A DNA stretch of 64,000 nucleotides from Pyropia haitanensis. Taxonomy: Eukaryota > Rhodophyta > Bangiophyceae > Bangiales > Bangiaceae. The position numbers and the translations under genes are program-made. A model generated the notes under the pieces. The model was given only the letters and a program-made list of their open reading frames with translations, made no database searches and was not told where the DNA came from. The stretch covers positions 5,811,009 to 5,875,008 of the forward strand of contig SDUX01000007.1 of assembly GCA_008729055.1 (NCBI GenBank). Reading direction: 5' to 3'. Shown in pieces: positions 1 to 11,152 of the stretch. Positions within the stretch are counted from its first letter, which is position 1; every line of letters starts with the position of its first letter.

Positions 1-1
1 C

Positions 2-253
2 GCCGTGCGCGTCGGGCAGCGCCGCGAGCAGCCCCGCCACGGTGGCGGTGCTGACGCGGGAGAGGGCGGGCTGCGGCGGCGGCGGCGCCGACGATAGGCC
101 GCCGTCCGAGCTGCCCCCTCCCTGGATCGCCACCGCGTCGGTGGGGTGGATGATGAGGGGGAGCGACGGCGGGGATGGGGGTGGGGGGGGGACCCAGATG
201 GGAGGGGGCGCGGCGCCAGGGGGGCCGACGGCGGCGGCGGCCCCGCCACCTCG
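2..253 (-). CDS. Possible partial exon of an unknown protein running off the left edge
   Basis: Read on the minus strand, this stretch gives an open frame that looks like real protein rather than GC noise. It contains the segment LIIHPTDAVAIQ, then a Gly/Ser/Pro linker, then VSTATVAGLLAALPDAHG, which continues past the window edge. The mix of Ile, His, Thr, Val and Asp with mostly G/C third positions resembles the real genes here. Upstream the same frame stays open without a Met, and a possible splice acceptor (ACCGAG before GTGGCG) lies near 253, so the 5' limit is a guess. I do not recognise the family. The antisense low-complexity frames at the same place look less protein-like. Confidence 0.28.
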
Positions 254-3200
254 GTAACAATGGCCATGGCAGGAATAGGGGTGGGAGCGCGGGGTGACGA
301 CGGGGGGCGAAAGAAGGCGGGGAGCCACCGTCCGCAGCAGCAATGGAATATGGCCGGCCGCAAAAACAGGAAGCGGCGTGTGTTGGCCACCGCCCGGCAC
401 CGCGAGGGGCGGACAGCCCCGCAACCGACGGGTTCGCCGCGTTAAGGCGCTCGGCCCCTGCTCTTGGCCAGGTGTACGTACAGCAGAAAGGGGTGGGGGA
501 AGGAGGCGGGGAGGAGGGGGGGATACGGGTCGCTCACGGCCGTGTGCCCTCTTCCTGGCGAGGAAACACGCTGGATGACTTGGTGGGGCCTTGTTGTGGT
601 GGCCGCTGTACAGTACAGCGTGGGTGGGAAGGGGGGAGCGCCACGCCACGTCTCGCCCATTCCTGAGACCGCCGGGAGGCGCACTCTCAACGGGCCCAAG
701 CCCTCTGGCTGTCGGCCGTGACAGCTGACGCTGGAGGGGACGAAAAACATGAAAAAGCGATGAAAAGGTGGCTGCACCACCACCCGGACACCGGGTGGAA
801 GGCCGATGGGTGCTGTCCGCTGGAGCAACACTCCACGGTCCTGCGTCGGCTGCACGCAAAACGTCGGCCAAACGGACCCCAACTTTGCACCTCGTCACGG
901 AGACCTCCGCCGCGTGGCCATCCATGCTCGACCAGGTTGCGAGACCCCCTGCGCTGTCCCATCCGCTGCGCGCACGGCGGCACCTCCCCGCCGTCCTGTG
1001 TGGACGCTCCGACCCCGTGCGTCGGCGAGGGCAGAGTGGGGGCGGGCGGAGGGGGGAGTGGCGGCACGCGCAGCCCCTGTCACCCCCCTCCTCGTGGGAG
1101 GGGGCGGGGGTGGGGGTGGAAAGGCCCATCGCGGCGGCCCGCCGCGGCCGCCATCGAGGCTGCCGTCGGGGGCCACCCCGACATCGTCGCCGGCAGGCAG
1201 GGCCACGGTCCCCTCCTACAGCAAACTGGACCGCGTCATGTTGGATGACCTTGGAAAACACGGGGTGGCAGACGGGGAAGGGGTGTCGCCAATTAAAGAG
1301 CGCGGGGGTGGGAAGAAGCGGGGGTGAGAAGGGGAGCGAGTACGCGGAGCAGGTGGGAAAAGAGAATGGCGAGTTCAGTCGGTGGTGGAACGTACGCCCA
1401 GAGGTGGACGGGGGGGGGTCCTACAAGCGCACCACGTACGCTCGCAGCGTTGTGTCTGTCGCCTCTCATCGGGAGATTTTCTTGCAGCAGGGGCCGTCTC
1501 CTTGGCTGGGTCTGACGCGATATCGCCAGATGCGATCAACGGTTGTCGTTTAGCAGTTTGATCACATGTAATCCGACCCTCCCCCAGAGGTACTGTGAGG
1601 GGTTCGATCACTACAGGCAGGCTGTGGTCGTTGTACTTGTTGTCGTTGAGAATAGATCACAATTTGTAGCTCGTTGGGTGACGCACGAGTTCAAAGTGCA
1701 CCTCCATTGGCGGTGCATTCCACTGATGCCCAAGCATTGTGACCATCGGAGCGTGAGATACCACAGGGTGTACGTTGGGAGGCGGCGGTCCCAATGGCCA
1801 CACTCCGTTGGTCGAGGGGCGCTGAACGGCGGACGCCTCGCGCATAGTGCGCTTGCCCCTCCAGCAGACGTTGGCCCCTCATTCCCATCCGCACGCGCGG
1901 TGCACGTGCCCGTGTTGCAGCGCACCCCCCGCTCCACCTCCTCCGCGCCGGACCCATCGGGCTGTTGGCGTCGGGCTTGTGACAATGCACCCGCCGCGCA
2001 ACCGCCTCCCCGTCCTCTGTTTGGCATTGCCTTGGCGCGCGCCCGTGCGGAAGGGGGGGCCGCCACAACCCCCCCCGGCCGCCGCTCGGCCAGAGCGGCG
2101 GATGCTGGTCGATTACAGCTTTGGCTGCCCGCCCGCCGGTCATGGCGAGCCGCGGTGCCGCTCGTGCGGCCGCGCCGGTCGGCGCGCATTGCTGGTGCAC
2201 GCCGCCGGCGTGCCCCACGACAAGGGACCAGCAAGCCAGCGGCGGGCCCCCCCTTTGGGCCAGCCGCCTCCCCAGAGGTGACCACGGGCGTTTTCCCTGT
2301 CCCCCCCCCCCTCTGCGGTGTGTCCCTGCCTCCGGCGCCGCCCCCCCGCCCCCCCCCCCCCCTCCGCCCCCACAACCGCGACGCGGCTGTCGCCGGGTGA
2401 CCCCCGCGCCGCCGCTGTCAGCAATTCCCCTTTGCAAACGGGCGTGTCCCACGGGCAGGCGCCGCCGCCACGGGCGGGCCGCCGCGGCGACGGCAGACGC
2501 GGGACGCCACCCCCCCCAACCGCGCGCGCGCACCCCCCCCCCCCCCCAAATCGAGAGCGGCGCTGCCCCCAGCGTCTGTGGCCACGCGACGGGCTCTCGC
2601 ACCGGCGGCGCCGCTCGCCGCGGCGCACCCGCCCTTTGCCAACCAAACGACCGTGGAGGCGAGGGAGGGGGGGGGGGTGTGTGGGTGGGTGGTGGCAGCG
2701 TCGGCCGCGCCGGCCGCCGCCAAACGTACGCGCCGCCGCCGCCGCCCACGCCGGCCCGCCGCCGCCGCGGCGCGACGGCGCCGCCTGTCATCGCCACGCA
2801 ACGTACACGCTGCGGGGGCGAATGCCCTTTGGGCCCGACCCGCCGCACGCGCGGGCGGGTGGGGGGGGGGGGGGGGGGGGGCTCCTCAATTCGAGCGCAC
2901 CGCCGATGAGGGCGGTTTGCGCGCACAGAGTGCCCACCTTGCACCCGCGGCGGGCCACGGCGCTGTCACCCCCCCCCCCCCCCCCCCCCCCCCGGTCGGT
3001 AGCGCCCTGGCCCCGCGGTCAGCGGCGAGAGCGTGCAGACACCCCCGCCCCTGTCCCAGGCGCTGTATGCGTGGCGGTGGCGCCGACCGGGACGTCCACC
3101 GTGGACGCCCCCCCCCCCCCCCCCCCGTGCGTCGTCGTCGGGGTGCGCCGGCCGCCGCCGCGGCGGTCGGGGGGGGGGGGGGTGGGGTTGCCGCCGCCGC

Positions 3201-4012
3201 CGCTGGCGCGCACCGCCACGGCGGGCGGCCGGCGGGGCGGGTGCGCAGGCGCCCGCGGCTCCGCCCTCCCGCGCCCCCGTCGCCTACCCTTGCCCCGCCG
3301 TGCCGCCGCCGCCGCCGCGCCTCCCCGCCGCCACTGGTGGGCTCTGCCGGTGGGTGCAGGGATGTTGCGGCGCTCCCCCTCGCGGCCGCCGCTCCCGCGG
3401 TGCGCCGGCCGCCCTCCCGCCGGCGCTCCCCTTGCGCCCCCCCGCTGCCGCCGCCGCTTTCCGCGTTCACCGCCCGCGGGGTGGGGTGGGCCGACGCGCC
3501 CCGGCCGGCTGAGTGCGCACGGGTGTCCACCACACCCCACCACACCCCACCCCACCCCACGACACCACACCCTACCACACTCTCTCCACCACACCAACTC
3601 CCCCCCCCCTCCCCCTTGGATCCTGCCCCCGCCGCCCCGCCTCTTGTGAACAACCACCCGGTGGTGCTGCCGCTCTTGGGTCCGCCCCAGCCGACGCTCA
3701 GGCGGCTGCCAAGCGGGCGCCGCGGCTGTGCGCGACTACACTCCTCCCCTGCCGGTCTTCTTCCCCGCCGCCGCTCGGTCCCGCAACCCAACCGGGGCGC
3801 AACCAACCCACGTTCTACACAACTTGAACCCCTTCCCCCCCCCCCCCCACCTTCTCTCCCTCCCTACTCCATCCCCCCCCCCCCCCCCCTTTCCCCCCCC
3901 CCCCCACCCCCCCCCAACCGCCATTCTCCGCACGCCGACCCCCCCTTCCCGCTGCGCCCCCCCCTTTCCCCGCTCCCCCCCCCCCCCGACGACGGCGCTG
4001 ACGCGGTCCACG
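254..4012. other. Intergenic, low-complexity GC-rich DNA
   Basis: No supported gene. The first 1.6 kb is moderately complex sequence with open frames of noise type. From about 2.3 kb on it is dominated by C and G runs, for example the G run near 2862-2881, the C run near 2970-2992 and CCG/GGC triplets. At 3530-3600 there is a CACCCCAC-type pyrimidine-rich stretch, and C runs continue up to the start codon at 4013. Confidence 0.6.
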
Positions 4013-4230
4013 ATGGCCACCGCCGGGCGGCTGCTGGAAGAGCTGGCCTCCCCCGCCCACGGCGGCGCGTGGAAGCAGGCGGCGCTGTCCTTCTCCTTTG
4101 GCGCCGCGGCGGCGGCGCTGCTCGCGCTGCCCGCCGCGGCGCTCGCGCTGCCGCTCCTCGCCCGCGCGCGGCACTACCGCAAGGCCGCCGCGCTCGCCGC
4201 CGCCGACGCGGCCGCCGCCAAGCCCCCACC

Positions 4231-4276
<46 letters not shown>

Positions 4277-4567
4277 TGCTGCTCATCGTCGTCGCCATCG
4301 TCGTCATCCTCGTCCTTGACGGCGTTCTTATCCCCGTCGGGAACGGCGGCGTCGGCGACAGCGGCGGCGGCGGCGACAGCGGCGGCGGCGCCCGCGGCAC
4401 GGCCGGCGGCGGCGCGGACCGTGTCGGCGGCGCTGCCGCCACGGCCACCGCCGCCGCCTGGCGCGTGCCGCCCCGGCGGCGCCGCCGCCGCTGACGCGTG
4501 GTGGGCGTCGGTGCTGCCGCCGCCGGCGTCGTGCCGGGCGGCGGCGGTCAAGGGCGCGTGCGTGTGA
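4013..4567 (+). CDS. Hypothetical Ala-rich protein with one N-terminal membrane segment, perhaps only a first exon
   Basis: The frame starts at ATG 4013 (MATAGRLLEELASP) after a long C-rich leader. About 25 residues in comes a hydrophobic stretch of Ala and Leu (ALLALPAAALALPLLARARH) that ends in basic residues. This looks like a single membrane anchor or signal anchor. The rest is poly-Ala, poly-Ser and Pro-rich low complexity, ending WWASVLPPPASCRAAAVKGAC. The stop at 4565-4567 overlaps GTGAGC, a good splice donor, and a pyrimidine-rich CAG acceptor lies near 5012, so the true protein may continue. A translation from there starts PSFCDEPPPARWVTQR. Family not recognised. Confidence 0.35.
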
Positions 4568-7299
4568 GCGGGGGGGTGTGCGGGGCGCGGCGGGGGGGGG
4601 GGGGGGGGGGGGAGGTTGGGTGCCACCACGGCGGGGCGCTGCTCGTGCGGTTCCTGGTTTGTGGTTGCGGCCGGGGGGGGGGGGGGGTGGGGGGGTGAGG
4701 GGGGGGGCGGCGGCGGGTCGCCGCGGCGCCGTCGCACCCCGCGGCTGGTGTGGCGGACGAGAGCCGACGGTGGGCGGGACGCGGCCGGTGACTATGATTT
4801 CTGTTTTTGGAGGCGGGCGGGGCAGCGGTGGGTGGCGGCGAGCCGCCCAGATGCGCACGCGGCGGCCCCGCGTGACGCGCGGATGGCGGCGGCGTGGCGG
4901 CGGCGGCGGTGGGGGCGGCTGTCGGGCCACCAGGTCCCTGCGGCCATGGTCGGCCGTCGCGTCCTTCCTCCCCTCCACCACTCTCGCTTCTCCCCTCCCT
5001 TTCTTCCCCCAGCCGTCTTTTTGCGATGAACCCCCGCCTGCGCGGTGGGTCACGCAGAGGGCGAGGCGGTCGGCGCGTGGTCGGGTAGGGGGCGACCCCT
5101 CCTGTCCATGGCCCTCTCTCCGCTGTTCCCTCTCCCCGTCCCGTTTTGGTGTCTCCCCAACTTGCGTGTGCCCCCGCGGGACAGATTCGGTGCGGGATGG
5201 GCCGCTTGTGGGGGACGGGGGGGGGGGGGGGGGGTGGGATGCCGTCACGGCTGGCCGGCCTGCTGGCCTGCAGACGGCAGGCCGCCGCTCCCAAGGCGGC
5301 GGCCGCGTGCGCGCTTATTATTCTTCTCTCGCGCTCGTTCCGTGTGTCTGGTATGATTCTGTTTTTTTTTTTTCGTCGCGTTGGTCGGGGATGGGGAGAG
5401 GGGGGGGGGGGAGCGCGGGGCCAAGGAGGGGGGGAGGGGGGATGGGGTTGCCCCGCCGCGGTGGGAGCAAGTGGGTAGGGAGGGGGAGTGCATGGATGGG
5501 CGGCGCCCGCACCACCGTTTTTGTTTTTGTCGGGTGGGGGCGCGCCTGCCCGGCCGGGTTGGGTCCGCGCCGCTGGCGGCGGCGGCCACGTGCGTCACGG
5601 CGGGCGGCGCGGCGCCGGCTGGGGATGGGCGTAAAACAGACGCCCCGCGCGGCGGTGGCGGTGGGCAACCAACGGCCCGTGCGTCTGGCACCCGCCACTG
5701 CCACGGCCGGCCGCCGCCGCGCGACGGGGCGGCGGCGCGTCCATCACCACCGACCCGTCGCTCGGCCGCCCACCTGGTCGTGGGCGCCCGCCCGCCTGGC
5801 GTGCCACCGTCTGTGGGCACCCACAGTGGCGGCGGCGGCGGCGCTGCCGGCAGCGCGGGTGGGTACGACCGGCGGTCCCGCCCGGCCGCCGACGCGGCCG
5901 CCGTCGACGCGGACGCGGCGGTGGCCACCCCACGCCATGGACACCGACGGCCCCCCCTATGCGCGGGCCACGCGCCCGCGCCGGCGGGCGCACGCCGCCC
6001 CGCGCGGGGGGGGGGGGGCTGCTCCCCGTCGCCACCCGCGGCACGCCGCGACGGGACGGTGCGGCGCGCCCCACACCGCGGTCGCCACCCCGTCCGTGGC
6101 CAACGCACCGGGGGGCTCCCGCCGCACCGACCGGCCGCGGCGGGCCCACAACCGTCCCGTACCGGGCGGCTCACCCCGCGCGTCCGTGAACGGGGAGGGG
6201 GCGCCGCGTCCCTGGGGGGGCCGCCGCGACCCGCCGCCCGCCGCCGGCGCACCCCAGCGTGCGTCGTGCCGCCGCGGGGCGGCGGCGCGGGCCGGCGCCC
6301 GCGTGGCGCCGCCGCCGCCATTGCCGCGGCGGCGGCGGCGGCGGCGGCGGCGGCACCTCCCCCCCCGCTGCCCACTGGGGGCGGCAACAGCCGCGCGCGC
6401 CGCGCGGCCGTGCCGCTCCGCGGCGGCCGTCCCGCCCCGCCGCCGCCGCCCGCTCTCCCTCTCCCAACCCCCCCCAAAAAAACACGGAAAAAAAAAAAAA
6501 GGGACGGCCGCACCCGCCCGCGCCGCGGCGCACCGTCGGCGAGGAGGGTGGACGCCGCCCGCCGCGCGCGGCCGCGGCGGCGCGCAGAGCGGTCCGCCGG
6601 TGGGAGGGGGGGGGGGTCCCGCCACCACTCCCCTCCCCCCCCCCCCCCCACCCCCCCCCCTCGCCAGCCGCCGTCACGCCCATTGGCGCACCGTCCTTGC
6701 CCGGCGGGGCGGCCCCCCCCTTCCCCCCCACCCCCCCCCGCCGGATCCCCCCGCCGTGCCCGTCCCGCGCGGCACGTGCCCGCCGCCGGCGCGCGGGTGG
6801 CCGCCGCCGCCGCCGCCGCGGCCGGCCACCGCGCGACGCGGGCGCCGCGGCGGCCGCCGCCGCGCGGGCGGCGCGGGGGGCGGTGGCTGTGCCGACGGGG
6901 GGCGCCGCGGCGCCGCGGGGGGGGGGGGCGGGGGGGGCTACAGGGTGCGTCGCCCCGTTGGGGGGGGGGGCGGCCGCGCCGACGCGACGCGTCGGCCCGC
7001 GGGCGTGCGTGTCCGACGGGTCTCGCGCGTGGGACGGCCCGCGTCACGCACGGCGGGCGTCCCCCTGTTCAGCGGCGCCCACGCCACCCCCCCCACGGCG
7101 GTGTGGCGCACCCCCCACGCAACGACCCCTCCCGCTCCGCCCCTCCCCCCCGACCCCCCCCCCACCCGCCACCTCCCCCCCCCTCTCCCACGCGCGTCCC
7201 CCCCCCCCCTCCCCCCCGCCACGCTCCCCCCCCCCCCGCTCCTCCCCCCCCCGCCACGCCGTCCCCCCGGCTGCCCCCCGCCGCTCGCCGCCACCCGCG

Positions 7300-7333
<34 letters not shown>

Positions 7334-8137
7334 GTACCCAGCCCCCCCCCCCCCCCAGCCGCCGCGTCGCGGCCGCCGCGCCGCGGCCGCCGCCGTCACC
7401 GCGGCGGCGCCACGGCACGCGGCGGCCGCCGCCGCGGCCGCCGCGGCCGCCGCCGCCGCCACCACCGCCGCCACAACCGCCACCACCGGCACCACCGGCG
7501 CCCGCCCGCACCCGCCGCCCGCTCCACCGCGCCGCCCGCCGCGCGGGGGCGGGCACAGCAGAGCCCCCCGTCCCTCCCTTCCCCCCCCCCCCTCCCCCAC
7601 CCCCTTCCCCTCTCCCCTCCCCTCCCCGTTCCCACACCCGCGCCGAGGCGCTCCCCCGTGGCGGCGGCGGCGGCGGCGCCCTGCCGCGGCTCGCCGCGTG
7701 CCGCCGTGCGGTCGGCCGCGTTGCCGGTGCCATCCTCCCCTGCTCCCCCCCCCCCCCCACTCTTCCCCCCCCCCCCCCCCACCTTCTCCCCCCTCCCCCC
7801 CCCCCCCCTCTCCCCCCTCTATCGCGGCTGCGCGCATCGCAGGGGCTGCCGCGTCCCGCCCCCTTTGCCTTTCCCGTTCCCTTGCCTGTTTTCCGCCCGC
7901 CCCCACGGCCGCCGCTCCGCGGCTCGGCGCGCGCGCGCGCGCGCGCGCGCCGGCCGGCGCGCTGTCCTGCCGGCTGCCCCCCCCCCCCCCCCCCCCTCCC
8001 GGCAGCGTCCCGTCCCGGGGCATCCCCACCGCTGGTACGGTAGTTCCTGCGGCGGCGGCTGCCGGCGGCGCCCCAACGGCCGCGACCCTTCCCCCACCCC
8101 GCCCCCCCCCCCACGCGCTCCCCGCGTGGCGGTCGTC
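4568..8137. other. Low-complexity GC-rich DNA, possibly introns of a split gene
   Basis: No supported complete gene. It contains a pyrimidine tract with CAG near 4990-5012 (possible acceptor), several short A or T runs (for example T11 near 5365 and an A run near 6486), many C runs, GCC/GGC triplet arrays and a pure GC dinucleotide tract at 7927-7951. Long open frames exist on both strands because stop codons are rare at this base composition. Confidence 0.55.
7927..7951. repeat. (GC)n dinucleotide tract
   Basis: About 12 uninterrupted GC dinucleotides. Alternating GC of this length can adopt Z-DNA; no function is visible. Confidence 0.9.
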
Positions 8138-8196
8138 ATGCAGCCGGGCCCGCCAGCCGGCGCGTGGCCCGACCGGGAGGCTGGTAGGGCGGGCGA

Positions 8197-8237
<41 letters not shown>

Positions 8238-8584
8238 GGGGAAGCGCCGCCGGCGGCGGTGGCGGCGGCGGCGGCGGCGGCGGCGGGGACGGGGAGGAGG
8301 CGGAGCGCGGCCGGTGGGTGGTCCCCCCCTCCCGCTCCTTCCTCGTCATCCGCGCCGCGCGGCGGGCGGCGGAGGCGGCGGCCGCCGCCGCGGCGGGCGT
8401 CAAGGACGAGGTCCTTGTCGAGGAGGGGGCGGAGGTGGTGGAGGTGTGGGGGGGGGGGAGGGGGGGGGGCGGGGGGAGCGGACCCGGCCGCCGCCGCCGT
8501 CGTTGGGGGGGGGGGCTCCCGCCGACGGCGCCACGGCCGCGGCCGCCGCCGCCGCCGCCGCCGCCGGCCGCGACGGCCGGTGCG

Positions 8585-8615
<31 letters not shown>

Positions 8616-9205
8616 ACAGTGACGGCGACGATGGCGACGGCGACAGCGGCGGTGATGGCGGCGGCGGGGGGGGGGGCGACTCGGGTGGCTCGGACGGCGG
8701 CGGCAGCGGCAGCGGCGGCAGCGGCACGTCCATCGACACGGCGGACGCGGTGGTGGAGCTGCCGCCCGACGCGGACGCGGGGCTGCTGGCGGTGCTGTCG
8801 GCCGAGCCGGACGACCGCTTTGCCTGCTCCATCCGCCCCGTCGCGGAGGTGGAGGGGGAGGGCGACGTGGACGAGGGGGGGGGTGGGGGGGGGGGCGCCG
8901 ACGCGCCACCCGCCAAGGAGGGGGGGGGGGGGGGGGGGGGGGGGTGCCGCAGCCGCCGCCGTCCAGGCCGGACGGCGGCGGCGGCGGTGGTCCCTCCCGC
9001 CGCCGCCCGAGCGGACTGGGGGGGGTGGCGGCGGCGGTGGCGTATCGGCCGGCCGCCCACCGCCGCCACCGCCGCACCCGCCACCGTCGCCGTCTGCGGC
9101 CGGGGTGGACGGCGGGGGGGCCGGCGGCGTGGGGTGACTGACCGCCGCGGCGTGCCCGTCAATGGGCGGAGCTGTGCGAGGGAAGGGGGCCCTGTGGCCG
9201 TCTGA
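8138..9205 (+). CDS. Hypothetical low-complexity acidic/Gly-rich protein
   Basis: This frame starts at ATG 8138 (MQPGPPAGAWPD). After two poly-Gly blocks it contains RWVVPPSRSFLVIRAARRA and GVKDEVLVEEGAEVVEV, which read like protein. Then come Asp/Gly repeats and a segment around 8735-8875 (TSIDTADAVVELPPDADAG, then LLAVLSAEPDDRFACSIRP). The Asp/Glu/Val content and GC-rich third positions favour this frame over the overlapping Arg/Pro frames. The end is uncertain because G runs at 8871-8892 and 8920-8944 may hide a frame change. It might be a later exon of the gene that starts at 4013, but nothing proves this. Confidence 0.3.
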
Positions 9206-10349
9206 GGGGAGGGCGTTTTGCGCTGGCCAAGGCGGGGGGGGGGGTTGGCCATGCGGCTGCGCCGCCGCCGCGGTGGGGCGCGCGACGCGGCGAGACGCCG
9301 GGAGGGCGAGTCTGCGCTGGGGGTGCAGGGGGGCAGGGGGACCACGCGGTGCGAGTGGGGGGGAGGGTTGGGAGCCCCCGGTGGGAGGCGGGAGCAGAGG
9401 GGTGGCGGCCGAGCGGTTTGGCCGCGGGGGGGGAACCCGTTTTTTGTTCCGGCCGCTCCCCCCTGCCGCCGCGCCCGCCGCCGGCGGCGGCTGCAGCGTG
9501 AAAACGTCCGCCCCTGGCCTACCCGCCGCGCGCGTGCCCGCCGCCACCGCCGCCACTGCCGCCACCGCCGCCGCGGGCGGCGTCGCCGCTGCCGCGGTGC
9601 GCGCCACCGCCCGTCGGCGCGCCGCGTCACCCGTCGACGCCACCACCGCCGTCCGCCGCCGCCAACGGCAATGTGCGCGGCGGGGGGAGGCCGAGGGTGG
9701 GCTCTCTCCCCTCGCCCCCCGGCCGCACCCCCCCGCGCCCGAAAAAGAGGAGCCGAGCGTGGACCCGTCCCGCCGCTCGGCACAGCGAGGGCGGGCGCCC
9801 CGCGGTGGCGGGGGCGCGTGCTCCCCGCGGGCGGCGAGCGGCCCCGGTGGCATCGTCGGCGGCGGTTTCGGCGCCCAGTCAGGCGTCCACCGTTGCTACT
9901 GTGGTGTCGCGGGGGGGGGCACCTCCACTGTCACGCTCCCGCGGAGGTCCCCGTCCCGCTCGAGAGATGAAGAGGGTACAGACGGGGGGGGGAGGAGAGC
10001 GGGGCGCTGCAGTGTCGCTCCGTGCGTCTCGAGGGTGGGGAAGGGCCAGTCGTGGTCACAGCGGTCACGTGGCTTGCGGATCTATTCCAAAATTGATCGC
10101 GACCACGTGGCTTGCGGATCTATGCCAAATTTGACCGTGTCAGTGCGTCCATTTTCACTTTCCCCTGTGTACTTACAAGAGAGTTGAGGGTGAAGCAGCC
10201 ATTGTCGCGGTCCTCCCGCACCTTGGCGTAGGCGCACGGCGTCACCGCGGGGACTCTGTCACTGTCGCCCCCGACGTAGGCGCTCTCCGTCGACGCCGTC
10301 CTTGCCGCCCCTCTCCCCCGCTCCTGTTTTTGTTATTCTTTTCATCGAC
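9206..10349. other. Intergenic region upstream of the RecQ gene
   Basis: No supported gene. The first 750 bases are GC-rich low complexity. From about 10050 the composition is more balanced and includes a 38-bp tandem duplication with CACGTG cores (separate entry). A pyrimidine-rich stretch at 10295-10345 precedes the RecQ start codon. Confidence 0.6.
10066..10140 (+). promoter_or_regulatory. Tandem 38-bp duplication carrying CACGTG cores
   Basis: The motif CACGTGGCTTGCGGATCTAT occurs at 10066 and again at 10104, with the following 15 bases also largely conserved. CACGTG is the core of the plant G-box and the animal E-box. Lying 210-285 bases before the RecQ start codon, the pair could be a duplicated promoter element. 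The regulatory role is inferred from position and motif only. Confidence 0.45.
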
Positions 10350-11121
10350 ATGCCCACTGGCCGACCTGCCAGCGATGATGACATTGTGTGCGTTGACGAC
10401 GAGGGCGACGAGGAGGGGCCCGACGCGGCCGCCCTCGACGCCCTCGACGCCCTCGAAGCGGCCGACGCGGCGACTGGCGCCGCCCCAGACTCCACAGTGG
10501 CCAAAGAGAACGGCAGTGGGGGCGCCGCCGCCGCAGCGGCCGGCCGCCCCCCTGCCGACTCTCAGCTGGCCGCCATCGAGGCGGAGCTGGCCGCGGCCCG
10601 GGAGCACGTGGCGGACCTGGAAGCCGCCCTCGCCGCCGCCCGCGCCGCCGTCCGCTCCGCCCTCTCCCGCCACGAGGCGCGGCTCGTGCACCTCCAGGCG
10701 GTCGCCGACGCGGCCACCGACTGGTCCTCCGCGTCCGCCTTCCCGTGGTCGGCGTCCGTGTGGCGGGTGCTCCACGACACGTTTGGGCTGGCCGCGTTCC
10801 GCGGCCTGCAGCTCGACGCCATCAACGCGGCGGCGTCGGGGCGGGACGTGTGGTACCAGTCGGCGACGGGGAGCGGCAAGAGCCTGCTCTTCCAGCTCCT
10901 CGCCGTCGTCCAGGGGGGGGTGACGCTCGTCGTGTCGCCGCTGCTGGCGCTGATGGAGGACCAGGTGCGGGCGCTGGCCGAGCACGGCATCACCGCCCGC
11001 GTCTTGTCGTCTGCCGTGTCGCGGGAGGAGAAGCGGGCGGCGCTCGCGGCGCTGCACGAGCACGGCGCGGCTGGGGGGGGGGGAGCGGGAGGGGCGGCCG
11101 CCCGAGCCGGCGCCAGCAATC

Positions 11122-11152
<31 letters not shown>

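Noticed and set aside
1590..1630. tRNA-like T loop (GGTTCGATCAC)
   Set aside because: The flanking bases do not form a five-pair stem, and no D or anticodon arm can be built upstream.
5245..9853. Very long open frames on both strands (up to about 1500 codons)
   Set aside because: They consist of Pro, Arg, Gly and Ala runs in several overlapping frames at once. At this GC content stop codons are rare, so length alone is no evidence.
10302..10349. RecQ start upstream of 10350
   Set aside because: The frame is open, but the first codon there is TTG, not ATG; the first ATG is 10350.
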